The position numbers and the translations under genes were made by a program. The notes beneath the pieces were generated by a model. The model worked only from the letters and a program-made list of their open reading frames with translations, was not told where the DNA came from and ran no database searches. From positions 1-15,771 of the forward strand of contig LT649696.1 in the NCBI GenBank assembly GCA_900128395.1: a stretch of DNA of 15,771 nt, given 5' to 3'. Numbering within the stretch: the stretch's first letter is position 1; the number at the start of each line of letters is the position of its first letter. Shown here piece after piece: positions 7,587 to 15,509 of this stretch. Origin of the DNA: Stramenopiles sp. TOSAG23-2 (Eukaryota; Sar).

Positions 7587-8411
7587 ATGAATTTTGCATA
7601 TAAGGAAAGTGAATTTGCAACTAAAAAATCATATCAACATGCTATTGAACATGGATTTAATGGCAAAAATAAAGATAATAAGAAAGTGAAGAAAAGTGGT
7701 GCAAAAAAACAATGGACAATGGCAGATGTAAAGAAAGGCTGTACAAAATCAAAGCAACAGAAACAAGCTGCAAAAACAGAAAAGACAATTACGAATCTTA
7801 TGCAAAAGTTGAAAGTAAAGGAGAAAGAACTAAAAGTAAATAAGAAAGAAAACAATAATTTAAAAAAAAAAATTGCAAACTTAGATCAAAAAGTTTTAAC
7901 ATTACAAGAAAAATTAGTTGCTGCAAAAAGATGTGCTAAAGAGATGCAAAAAAAAGTTGATCGTTTCAAAAAAAATAATGCGCCGCCACGGGATAAATAT
8001 GGATTTACCAAACGTAGTACATACCGTAAATGGCTTAAAGATCATGGCTTTGACTTGGAGGGACAAGACGTTAATCATATAATTGCATGTGATAATGGCG
8101 GTGCTGATCATGTCGACAATTATTTTTATACAACAGGAGTGAAATACAATAGAAGCATTAAAGCCGAGTTTGATGCATTTAATTGCACTCAAGCAGGGCT
8201 CGAAATGACAAAAAGGGCCATTGAAGCGTGTAAATTAGCTGAAAAGTTGAAAGATGTTTGTCCAAATGCAGTTGAAAAAAGAGGAGGAAACAAAAAGCGT
8301 ACATATTGGAGTGAAGGTGTGCATGCAGGCAAAACAGCAGCTCAATTAATAGCTCAAGGTAATAATTGGTTTAGAACAATGCGGTTAAATCTAAGACAAG
8401 ATGGACTATAA
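7587..8411 (+). CDS. Coiled-coil protein with HNH-like nuclease motif
   Basis: 274 aa in one frame, starting at the ATG at 7587. Residues about 28-130 are lysine-rich and form a long predicted coiled coil (about 62-128). A short linker with DKYGFTKRSTYRKWL (136-150) follows. Then comes a core with NHIIACDNGGADHVDNYFY (163-181) and YNRSIK (187-192). Spacing of His164, Asn178 and Asn188 resembles the H-N-H/N pattern of His-Me finger nucleases (HNN subtype, as in NHI...NGG...DNY...NRS). No CxxC zinc pairs flank it. The tail (230-274) is basic and ends in WFRTMRLNL. HNH-like single-exon genes in protists and large DNA viruses are often linked to mobile DNA, but nothing here proves mobility. Lysine-rich composition could also suit a DNA-binding structural protein. 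I do not know a name. Confidence 0.72.
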   Translation: MNFAYKESEFATKKSYQHAIEHGFNGKNKDNKKVKKSGAKKQWTMADVKKGCTKSKQQKQAAKTEKTITNLMQKLKVKEKELKVNKKENNNLKKKIANLDQKVLTLQEKLVAAKRCAKEMQKKVDRFKKNNAPPRDKYGFTKRSTYRKWLKDHGFDLEGQDVNHIIACDNGGADHVDNYFYTTGVKYNRSIKAEFDAFNCTQAGLEMTKRAIEACKLAEKLKDVCPNAVEKRGGNKKRTYWSEGVHAGKTAAQLIAQGNNWFRTMRLNLRQDGL

Positions 8412-8419
8412 AGTTGAAA

Positions 8420-8441
8420 AAGCATTCTTTATTGAATGCTT
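8420..8441 (+). terminator. Perfect hairpin just after the HNH-like gene
   Basis: AAGCATTC (8420-8427), loop TTTATT, GAATGCTT (8434-8441): an 8-bp perfect stem starting nine bases past the stop codon. None of the other large genes has a comparable GC-containing hairpin this close. It could act in 3'-end formation or mRNA stability. Confidence 0.5.
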
Positions 8442-9054
8442 GTCTATATAGAAAGAAAAAAAATGGAATTTTCTGATGCATTTAAGTTATTTAATTCAAG
8501 TGGTTTGTGTAAAAATATTATAGGCGCTCTGTGTAAAATTTTAAATGTATTTCATAAAGCTCTAGTAAATAATTTTGATAATAGACTATAATAAGAACCT
8601 CTACTATGTATATTACTACTAGTATATTATACTATTAATAGTCTATAATGCACTAATAGTAGCTAGCTAGCTAGTATAAAATCCAGTGTTAATATTTATT
8701 ATTTTTAATAGTACTTGGTGTAATCCAGTAATCATCTGGTAATCCAGTAATAAAGCACTAAAGTATTATTAATAATAAAAGTAATTCTAATTCCCTGATA
8801 TATGATGCCCTGATGATGTGTAGGATTACTCTGGCAAGCGCAGAGTCTTCCCAAGGAAAGTTCAGTGTAGGATACTGCCAGACTGTAATAAAAAATACTA
8901 AGTTGTTAAATATATATATTACGCAAAACATATGGACTAAAAGGATATCTCCATAATAATAAAATTCTACTTAGATTTATTAAATTTATGACGTAAAGTG
9001 TACGGTTCATTGCGCATAAAAACGCATTGATTTTTGTCAAACGTACAATTAAAG
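8442..9054. other. AT-rich gap with direct repeats before the RCC1 gene
   Basis: No protein gene is supported. TAATCCAGTAAT occurs at 8721-8732 and 8740-8751. An inverted pair ATAGACTAT/ATAGTCTAT lies near 8580 and 8640, and (TAGC)n at about 8660. The stretch 8805-8890 is clearly less AT-rich and is listed separately. The last 60 bases before the ATG at 9055 would be the leader of the RCC1 gene. Confidence 0.5.
8805..8890 (+). ncRNA. Candidate structured non-coding RNA (weak)
   Basis: A GC-richer island in an AT-rich gap with several small inverted repeats: CTCTG/CAGAG, TTCC-CAA-GGAA, CAGT/ACTG, and an outer pair CTGGCA (about 8831) with TGCCAG (about 8876). I tested it by eye against U1, U2, U4, U5, U6, 5S and tRNA patterns and found no match. 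Upstream sequence (8754-8825) resembles 15690-15752, which could be a shared promoter. Strand is a guess. Confidence 0.2.
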
Positions 9055-12000
9055 ATGGCCGGTATTGGGACCAGAGCAGGAATTTGTCCAGGATATATTC
9101 CGACTCCTAATAATACATGTAAATTATGTGGTAAAAGAGAATATCAACATACTTTTGAAGGAAATGATGCTCCTATTGAGATTGCCAAAAGCAAAGTTCC
9201 CTTTATTGAGCTAATGGACCCAAGCGAAGGTTCCATCTATGGAGGTGATACCATAGTGTTCACTGGTAGAAATTTTAGTCGAATTCGATATAATAAAGGT
9301 TTATTGTGGGCAAAGTTTGGTAAATATAAAGTTAAGCTAACAATGGACTCACTGGGAAATGTAGAGTGTATTAGTCCACCAGTATTAATGAATGTGATAC
9401 ATTGGGATGATTTCAAGAAAGATTTAAATGAACATGGTGAGGTATGTTATGCCCTAGAAGTCAGGTTAACCGCAGATGGTGGTGTTACATGGTCAAACCC
9501 GGAGAATTTTCGTTTAAAGTTCGATAATTTAATTGACGTGAACAAATATGATGCTAGTAAATGCTATTATTGGGGTGGTTTAAAACCACCAGATAAGAAA
9601 AAAAAACATGAAATGGATAAGCCAATGCCGAAATATGATATGTTTTTAAACACTGAACCAAGTCTACATCCACATTTTAAATATAGCTATACTCGAGCAT
9701 GTTACAAATTGATGTTTTACTTGCATCTTGCTACCGGTAGACAGCTACCGAAATATTCCTTTGAACTAATTAAACATCATGTATCCAATGAAACAGCTAA
9801 TTATCCGTACTCTCTACTGATGCATTTGAATACAAATGGAGAGGAAAAGTTGGCGTTGTTTAAGGATATTTTTTTAGCAGTAGTAGGATGGAAGGATAAT
9901 TTAGATCCGGGGGAAACGCGGCACCCTGGTGTTGCAAAAGTGACAGATTGGATAAAAGGTGGTAGCGACACAAATTCTTTTAGGAAATTACTAAACAGGG
10001 CTTTAGATTATTTATCTAGGGAGGAACAACCTGTTCGTCACATTCGAGTAACAAAAAGTGCAGCTGGTCCCCATGCAATTGTATTAATGGAAAACGGTAT
10101 GATTGAAATTCAATCCATTAAAAATCCATCAAATTACAGCTCTGAGCTGCTGGATGAAACATATTTTTTATCGGAACAGGAGTTAGAAATGGATCATTAT
10201 CGATATTGTCGTCCGTGGGGTATTGATGATGATTTGAAGCAATTAATGAGGCCAGAAAAAACTAATCCAAATTTAGTGGAAGGTGGCAAAGACACTACTG
10301 AGGAAGAGGGCTTGGGCTTTGAAACAAAAAAAAACATTTTGGATTGGAGCGATAGGGAGGCTAGTGTAGATATGCATTTGACCATGTCAAGATTGATGGT
10401 GTTGATGCCATATCTTGGGAAACCAGCAGATGAAGATGATGCAAATTTAACGTTAGATGGTAATTTAATTGCACCATCTGAAAAGCCACCGATTGATAAA
10501 AATGTACGTAAAGGTAAGAGAAAGAAAGATGATGATGAGTTAAAAGTTGGTGGGTGGTTTTGGTCCCCATTTAGTGGTAGTGTAAAACCAAAAATATTAA
10601 TGGACAAAGTTGCATGTGGAATGCAGCATTTTTGCTGTGTAACAAATGCAATGTATGGCTGCAAATTGTATACATGGGGAGATAATGGTGCAGGACAGCT
10701 AGGACGGCGTACGTCTGGTGGTAAAAATTCAACTCCAAGTAAATTTCCTGCTATAGTCAAATTTGAAACAGTGCATAATGGAAAATATTACGATGAATTG
10801 CAAGTATATTCCATAAATTGTGGTTCGTTGTATACGATATGTGCATGTATCTCTGCTGTTACTGGACAAACGCATATTTATTCATTTGGCCAGCCTAATG
10901 ATGAAAAATTATCAAGGGAAGATCGATGTCTCCCACATAAGGTAGTTGGTTTAGAAGAGGCGTCGGAAGTTTTATACTTTTCTCGATCTGATGAGCATGA
11001 GATGAACTTAAAACATGCAAAGAATCGAGAGATGCGTAATTGGCCGAGAGGTAAATCAATGACGGAAATCGGTAAATGTTTTAAATTTTGGCCAAATGGT
11101 CTCGATATGTATCATGATACTACATGGGAAGAATTTTTGTTTTTTAGACGGAAACAGGTGAAAGAATTTAAAAAAGGGCATGATCATGATCACATGTCAA
11201 TTCCACTTTTATCAAGCTTGCAAATACCAAAATTATTCGGATTTGAAAAGTCGCAACACGATAATTTATGTGATTTATACAAAAATGCCATTGAAGATAT
11301 TAGCACATTGATTTCAATGACTGATGGGATGATACGAGATCTAAATGACATTAATGAGATAGATGGGGTCACTTTTGGAGAAGCAAGAAATATGTATATA
11401 AATGCACAGGATATAGTTCAGCAAGATTTTGATAAATATGCTAATTTGGCAGTCAAAGAATCTGCACTATCAAGAAACAGATCAAACGCATTTAGACTAG
11501 ATGAGAATGATGATGGTTTGATTGGTGGTAATCTACGAAACAGTAGATCGGTAAGTGGTGGCAACAACAATGCAGTTTATAATAATAACAATGATAATAA
11601 TAATAATAATAATAACGATGGTAATGATATCGAAGGAGAAGAAACGGGACTTGTTCGTGGCATTCGGCGCTCAATGTTTCTTGATATAGTAGCACCAGGT
11701 CAAGAAGTATTGATACGATCAGATATTGGATGGCTTGAATTAATTGATGAAATACATTTAATAAAATCAAAAACGAAGAAAATAAAGACTCTAATCGATG
11801 AAGATGAAGAAGCAAAAATTCAAGAAATTGAAACAGCGGAGTATTTAGAATATACGTTAGAACAGATAGAGGTGGTGAAGTATGAGAAAGAAAATCCACA
11901 AATGCTAGATACGCCAACAAATACGCCAAAGACAGATTTCGAGTCAAAGAAATCAGCATTGGCTCCATTAAGACGTCGTTTAAGTAAATTTTCACGCAAT

Positions 12001-13158
12001 GAATTTCTACCTGTTAAGGGGATGCAAACACCTAAAGGAAGTGATTTTGACTCTGGTGCAAATAAAAAACGCGGTACAGTGGCATTACAAGCTACCCAAA
12101 AATTGTTAACTCCTACTAATAGCACAAAAGCGTTTACCTCGAAAAAAAGTCTTCGATCATCACAAAGTTTTGTGAATAGTCGTAAAAGTATGTCCATGAA
12201 GAAAAGAGTTAGTACATTTAGTCCAGAACCAGGTATTACTGGTGGTGGTATTACAGGTAGTGGTGCTGGGTTACACCGGTTAAAACGAGATTTAAAAGAT
12301 GGTTTGCATTTGCTGTCGTATAAACAATTAACAGCATTGAAAGCTCGTGTAGCGGATGAACAAAAATTGAGAAAGAAGAATATAATGAATTTGCATCAAA
12401 ATATAGCAAAGTCAACTATAGAATTTGCATATTTACAAAAGAAGTTAGAAGTTCATGAAGAATTACAAACAAATTGGGTATTATGTGATATACTAGATTT
12501 CGAAGAAGAATTATTATCTCCAAATGCTCAATCTGCAAGAGTCGCATATCGTTCAGGTAAAACAGATTTTGAAAGAGCGATAGGTAATGCAGAATTGAAG
12601 TGGGAACAGTTGTGCAACAGTACGCCAGAAGCAGTAGTACGTATGTATTTGAGCAATTTAAGCATTTTAAAAGATTTGGCTGGTTCTAGAAGAAAAGATC
12701 CATTTAAAGATATTTTGCGAAATCTAGACAATGTATATATAGATGAAGGTGCAAATATTGGTTATAAAGATTTTCTAGATTGTAGCGATCTGTTACTGGG
12801 GGGTTTTTTAGATACTTTACAGGATTGGAGCAGCTCAGATATGTCAAGATTGAATACCGATGAAGGTTTAAAACTGTTACAAATTGTATTCTCATGCTGT
12901 AAATTGCGCACACAAATAAATTTGACGCAACACAGGAAACATGCTAGGATATATGAGCTTGAATATGGACAATTAAAACGAGCAAAGGCAGATCCAAACA
13001 CCATTTTAGTGGATTATGAGAATGTTGGTGTAGATGGTCAACCATTGAGGAAAAATAATAACAATGCAGACCAAGACGGTGATGGAAAAGATGGCAAGAA
13101 AAAACGAGTTAGTGGAAAAGAAAAGATGGCCGGTAAGAAGAAATTGTCGAAAAAGTAA
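9055..13158 (+). CDS. Large IPT/TIG-domain and RCC1-repeat protein
   Basis: One 1367-aa frame from the ATG at 9055. An in-frame TTG at 9034 is upstream but is not a credible eukaryotic start. Order: a small Cys/His cluster (Cys11, Cys22, Cys25, His32) that could bind zinc; an IPT/TIG immunoglobulin-like domain (about 50-158; DPSEGSIYGGDTIVFTGRNF); a globular region (200-400) I cannot assign; an RCC1-like block (about 517-612; VACGMQHFCCV, LYTWGDNGAGQLG, IYSFGQ) with only one or two blades where a full RCC1 propeller has seven; helical regions (735-800, 900-945, 1080-1140); an Asn run coded by AAT repeats (about 843-854); Ser/Arg-rich stretches (965-1060); and a Lys-rich C terminus. No signal peptide or membrane span is evident. 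The mix suggests a scaffold or cytoskeletal protein, but this is inference. No frameshift or internal stop is seen. Confidence 0.85.
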   Translation: MAGIGTRAGICPGYIPTPNNTCKLCGKREYQHTFEGNDAPIEIAKSKVPFIELMDPSEGSIYGGDTIVFTGRNFSRIRYNKGLLWAKFGKYKVKLTMDSLGNVECISPPVLMNVIHWDDFKKDLNEHGEVCYALEVRLTADGGVTWSNPENFRLKFDNLIDVNKYDASKCYYWGGLKPPDKKKKHEMDKPMPKYDMFLNTEPSLHPHFKYSYTRACYKLMFYLHLATGRQLPKYSFELIKHHVSNETANYPYSLLMHLNTNGEEKLALFKDIFLAVVGWKDNLDPGETRHPGVAKVTDWIKGGSDTNSFRKLLNRALDYLSREEQPVRHIRVTKSAAGPHAIVLMENGMIEIQSIKNPSNYSSELLDETYFLSEQELEMDHYRYCRPWGIDDDLKQLMRPEKTNPNLVEGGKDTTEEEGLGFETKKNILDWSDREASVDMHLTMSRLMVLMPYLGKPADEDDANLTLDGNLIAPSEKPPIDKNVRKGKRKKDDDELKVGGWFWSPFSGSVKPKILMDKVACGMQHFCCVTNAMYGCKLYTWGDNGAGQLGRRTSGGKNSTPSKFPAIVKFETVHNGKYYDELQVYSINCGSLYTICACISAVTGQTHIYSFGQPNDEKLSREDRCLPHKVVGLEEASEVLYFSRSDEHEMNLKHAKNREMRNWPRGKSMTEIGKCFKFWPNGLDMYHDTTWEEFLFFRRKQVKEFKKGHDHDHMSIPLLSSLQIPKLFGFEKSQHDNLCDLYKNAIEDISTLISMTDGMIRDLNDINEIDGVTFGEARNMYINAQDIVQQDFDKYANLAVKESALSRNRSNAFRLDENDDGLIGGNLRNSRSVSGGNNNAVYNNNNDNNNNNNNDGNDIEGEETGLVRGIRRSMFLDIVAPGQEVLIRSDIGWLELIDEIHLIKSKTKKIKTLIDEDEEAKIQEIETAEYLEYTLEQIEVVKYEKENPQMLDTPTNTPKTDFESKKSALAPLRRRLSKFSRNEFLPVKGMQTPKGSDFDSGANKKRGTVALQATQKLLTPTNSTKAFTSKKSLRSSQSFVNSRKSMSMKKRVSTFSPEPGITGGGITGSGAGLHRLKRDLKDGLHLLSYKQLTALKARVADEQKLRKKNIMNLHQNIAKSTIEFAYLQKKLEVHEELQTNWVLCDILDFEEELLSPNAQSARVAYRSGKTDFERAIGNAELKWEQLCNSTPEAVVRMYLSNLSILKDLAGSRRKDPFKDILRNLDNVYIDEGANIGYKDFLDCSDLLLGGFLDTLQDWSSSDMSRLNTDEGLKLLQIVFSCCKLRTQINLTQHRKHARIYELEYGQLKRAKADPNTILVDYENVGVDGQPLRKNNNNADQDGDGKDGKKKRVSGKEKMAGKKKLSKK

Positions 13159-13332
13159 AAGCACGAAAATGTGCGTATCTTTTCGGCTATATATGTTTTC
13201 ATTTTAGTTAAAAATAAAAATGTAATATCATATATAATATCATATATAAATATTTTATTAACATGTTACATTTACTCGTGTATTATAATATTGAATTTTA
13301 GAGTACGTTACGTTCGCGTATTAATTAATGCA

Positions 13333-13402
13333 TTATAACTTATTTTTTTTAATTTTATTGATGATAATTCCTACTCTCCAGAAAGAATACGATAACTGAA
13401 CA
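13333..13402 (+). repeat. Dispersed structured repeat, copy E (partial, divergent)
   Basis: Keeps the block TGATGATAATTCCTACTC and then TCCAGAAAGAATAC and GATAACTGAA, matching the first half of copies A-C with a few substitutions. The three-hairpin half is missing. It lies 175 bases after the RCC1 stop, in the same orientation. Confidence 0.7.
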
Positions 13403-13505
13403 TATTTTTATGATACTCGTACGTAATATATACAAGAGATGAAGTAATATTGTTGTTTTGATATTATAGAAGTATTATGGACATCATAGGAAGGCGGAGA
13501 ATAAA

Positions 13506-13521
13506 TTGTACCGGGGTACAA
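13506..13521. repeat. Inverted repeat TTGTACC-GG-GGTACAA
   Basis: Two 7-base arms around a GG centre, GC-rich for this gap, about 105 bases beyond the 3' end of the PH-repeat gene. It could be a hairpin in that gene's 3' region or a protein-binding site. Confidence 0.4.
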
Positions 13522-13626
13522 CTCATCATACGACTTGCCAAATGCACAATATATATTTATATATATAATATGACATATTATATTGGACTTCGTACGATAT
13601 ATATATACGTATTATATATCATTTGG

Positions 13627-15246
13627 TTACAATACATGCATTAATTCTTGCCGTAAAAACTTCAAATTGTTAATGTCATCTTCGTCATATCCAAGTTGAC
13701 ATAGTAACGTTGATTTCTGGCCCCATGGTGGTAAATTATTAACTTTAAATCTACAGTACCGATACTGTAATCCGCTATTTACTGATCCGGCTTGTCCACT
13801 TATTGATTTAAAACTAATATCTGTCACAACAGTAAATTCGTCAAGATTAATAACATCCATTTCACCTTTCTTATCACCCTTTTTCAATAAAATAATTTTA
13901 TCTTTTTCGATTACAAAATCACGGTCAACCCATTTACGGTTAATCCATTTAGACGTTACTCGTTCCTTAACAGAGCCGATTAAATTTCCATATTCATCCC
14001 TTTTGAATCCTTTAGGTAGTGGAGTATTAACTTGTTTTTCCCATGAACGATACTCTTTTAATTCTTTTCTTTCTGCCAATGTTCTTTCATATGTATTTCG
14101 TCTTTTCAACCCACCTGATTCATCATCACTATCATTTTCATTGCTATCATCTTCTGAAGATGATGACGATAATTCATTATTGTTACCAAAATCATTAAAA
14201 TCTATTGTACCACCTTCTACAGCAGCTTGAAATAAATTTGTACCTTTCGCAGATAATTGCCTTTTAAGACCGCCTGGAGAACTTGCGAAAGGATCAAACT
14301 CACCAAAACTTACTTGTCGCGTAATTACTTGTTTTTTTTGCTGTTTTATTATTTTTGTTCCGTCTTCATCAACATTTAATCGCTTCTGTTGTTCTTCGTC
14401 GTATACACGTTTGTTCCAAGTTCCCATGTCTTTCACGCCGCGAGGTGCTTCCATTTCCCCTGTAACCCATTTTGGCGGTGCAGCCATTACATTTCTTACT
14501 ACCTCTCGATGCCTACCATATTCATCAACATTTAAACGAACTTGTTGTTCTCGTGTATAATACCCTTCCTGGTATCCTCCTACAGTAGTTCTAGTACCAT
14601 TTGGTGCTTCGATTTTGCCTTGTGTATATGCGGGACCAAGCGTTTGTTGTTTCTTTTGTTGCTTCTTGCCGTATTGATCTACCCCTAATCGCTGTTGTTG
14701 TTCTTTATCATAAAAAGCTTCAACATAACCATTAGTATTGCGTTCACCGTTTGGTGGCTCCATATTATTTCGAGTCCAAGCTGGTCCAGATGTTTTGACC
14801 AAATCATCAAACGGGTTCAATGATGCAAAACTATCCTTTTTTGCTCCACTTTCTGTTATACCTAAGCGGGATTGTTGTGCCGGGGTATAAATTGCGGCAG
14901 TCCATCCGCCAGGCATAACTTTTTCCCCTTGTGGTGCCTCCATTTTATTTTGGGTCCAGGCTGGTCCTAGTGATTGTTGTCCTCCGGTTCGACGTCCCAT
15001 TTTCAAGGGTTGCCTTCCTGGTTTCGGTGTGAACGTGGTTTTTTTTCCATCAGCATCGACGCCAAGTCTAGTTTGCTGTTCTTGTGTATATACGTTTGCC
15101 GTCCAGCCACCCATATCTTTACTACCTTGTGGTTTTTCAATTTCTCCCCGTGTCCAAGCAGGACCTAAGCTACCAAACTTGCCACCAACACGTTGCTGGC
15201 TTTGACCTTCTTGGACTAACTCATCAAATGCATCAAATCCACTCAT
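13627..15246 (-). CDS. Five-repeat protein with PH-like C-terminal domain
   Basis: 539 aa from the ATG at 15246. Five tandem copies of a module of about 43 residues (27-68, 92-136, 153-194, 202-245, 256-298) share the pattern GPAWT-x4-E-x-P-x-G, then G-[WY]-x4-Y-x3-QQ-x-RL-x-V-D-x2-G. An acidic serine stretch follows (359-377) and then a helical, basic segment. The C-terminal domain (about 432-539; SKWINRKWVDRDFVIEKDKI, YRYCRFKV, final helix) has the strand pattern and terminal helix of a PH domain. Short FxxF, NPF and DPF motifs (FDAF 4-7, NPF 144-146, DPF 318-320) resemble ligands for endocytic adaptors and EH domains. Membrane traffic or cortical binding is therefore a reasonable inference. 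I recognise no named family. The gene's upstream DNA carries an exact 118-bp duplication. Confidence 0.82.
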   Translation of the reverse strand: MSGFDAFDELVQEGQSQQRVGGKFGSLGPAWTRGEIEKPQGSKDMGGWTANVYTQEQQTRLGVDADGKKTTFTPKPGRQPLKMGRRTGGQQSLGPAWTQNKMEAPQGEKVMPGGWTAAIYTPAQQSRLGITESGAKKDSFASLNPFDDLVKTSGPAWTRNNMEPPNGERNTNGYVEAFYDKEQQQRLGVDQYGKKQQKKQQTLGPAYTQGKIEAPNGTRTTVGGYQEGYYTREQQVRLNVDEYGRHREVVRNVMAAPPKWVTGEMEAPRGVKDMGTWNKRVYDEEQQKRLNVDEDGTKIIKQQKKQVITRQVSFGEFDPFASSPGGLKRQLSAKGTNLFQAAVEGGTIDFNDFGNNNELSSSSSEDDSNENDSDDESGGLKRRNTYERTLAERKELKEYRSWEKQVNTPLPKGFKRDEYGNLIGSVKERVTSKWINRKWVDRDFVIEKDKIILLKKGDKKGEMDVINLDEFTVVTDISFKSISGQAGSVNSGLQYRYCRFKVNNLPPWGQKSTLLCQLGYDEDDINNLKFLRQELMHVL

Positions 15247-15270
15247 CTTAATTTATAAATTTATTAAAGA

Positions 15271-15506
15271 TTTTGTTGTTTCGAATCTATATCATATATG
15301 GATATGAAGGTAGTATTATAGATCTGCAAATAGAACAGTTTCAAATGAAAGCAAATAAATTCCTTGACATTTGTTTTCTACAACGTGTTTTTGTTGTTTC
15401 GAATCTATATCATATATGGATATGAAGGTAGTATTATAGATCTGCAAATAGAACAGTTTCAAATGAAAGCAAATAAATTCCTTGACATTTGTTTTCTACA
15501 ACGTGT
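15271..15506. repeat. Exact 118-bp tandem duplication upstream of the PH-repeat gene
   Basis: 15271-15388 and 15389-15506 are identical base for base as I read them; identity continues three further bases. The unit begins TTTTGTTGTTTCGAATC and ends TTTTCTACAACGTG. It starts 25 bases upstream of the ATG at 15246, so leader or promoter sequence is probably doubled. The lack of any difference means either a recent duplication or an assembly artefact. Confidence 0.9.
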
Positions 15507-15509
15507 TTT

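Larger units (their letters stand above)
13159..13626. other. Convergent gap between RCC1 and PH-repeat genes
   Basis: Tail-to-tail gap of 468 bases. A 4-bp hairpin GCAC/GTGC (13161-13174) lies right after the RCC1 stop. Repeat copy E is at 13333-13402 and an inverted repeat at 13506-13521. AT runs fill the rest. No gene is seen. Confidence 0.6.

Noticed and set aside
8810-8816. CTGATGA, as in hammerhead ribozymes and C/D snoRNAs
   Set aside because: No correctly placed GAAA with closing stems for a hammerhead, and no convincing box D with terminal stem for a snoRNA.
8820-8890. Resemblance to U5 or U2 snRNA
   Set aside because: Only short shared words; no U5 loop GCCTTTTAC, no U2 branch-point pairing region and no Sm site in place.
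10197-10760. 187-codon frame on the minus strand inside the RCC1 gene
   Set aside because: It lies fully opposite conserved IPT/RCC1 coding sequence and has no recognisable domain; best read as a shadow frame.
11492-11995. Minus-strand frame rich in Tyr and His
   Set aside because: It is the reverse reading of the AAT/GAT-rich Asn/Asp tract of the RCC1 gene, so the composition is an artefact.
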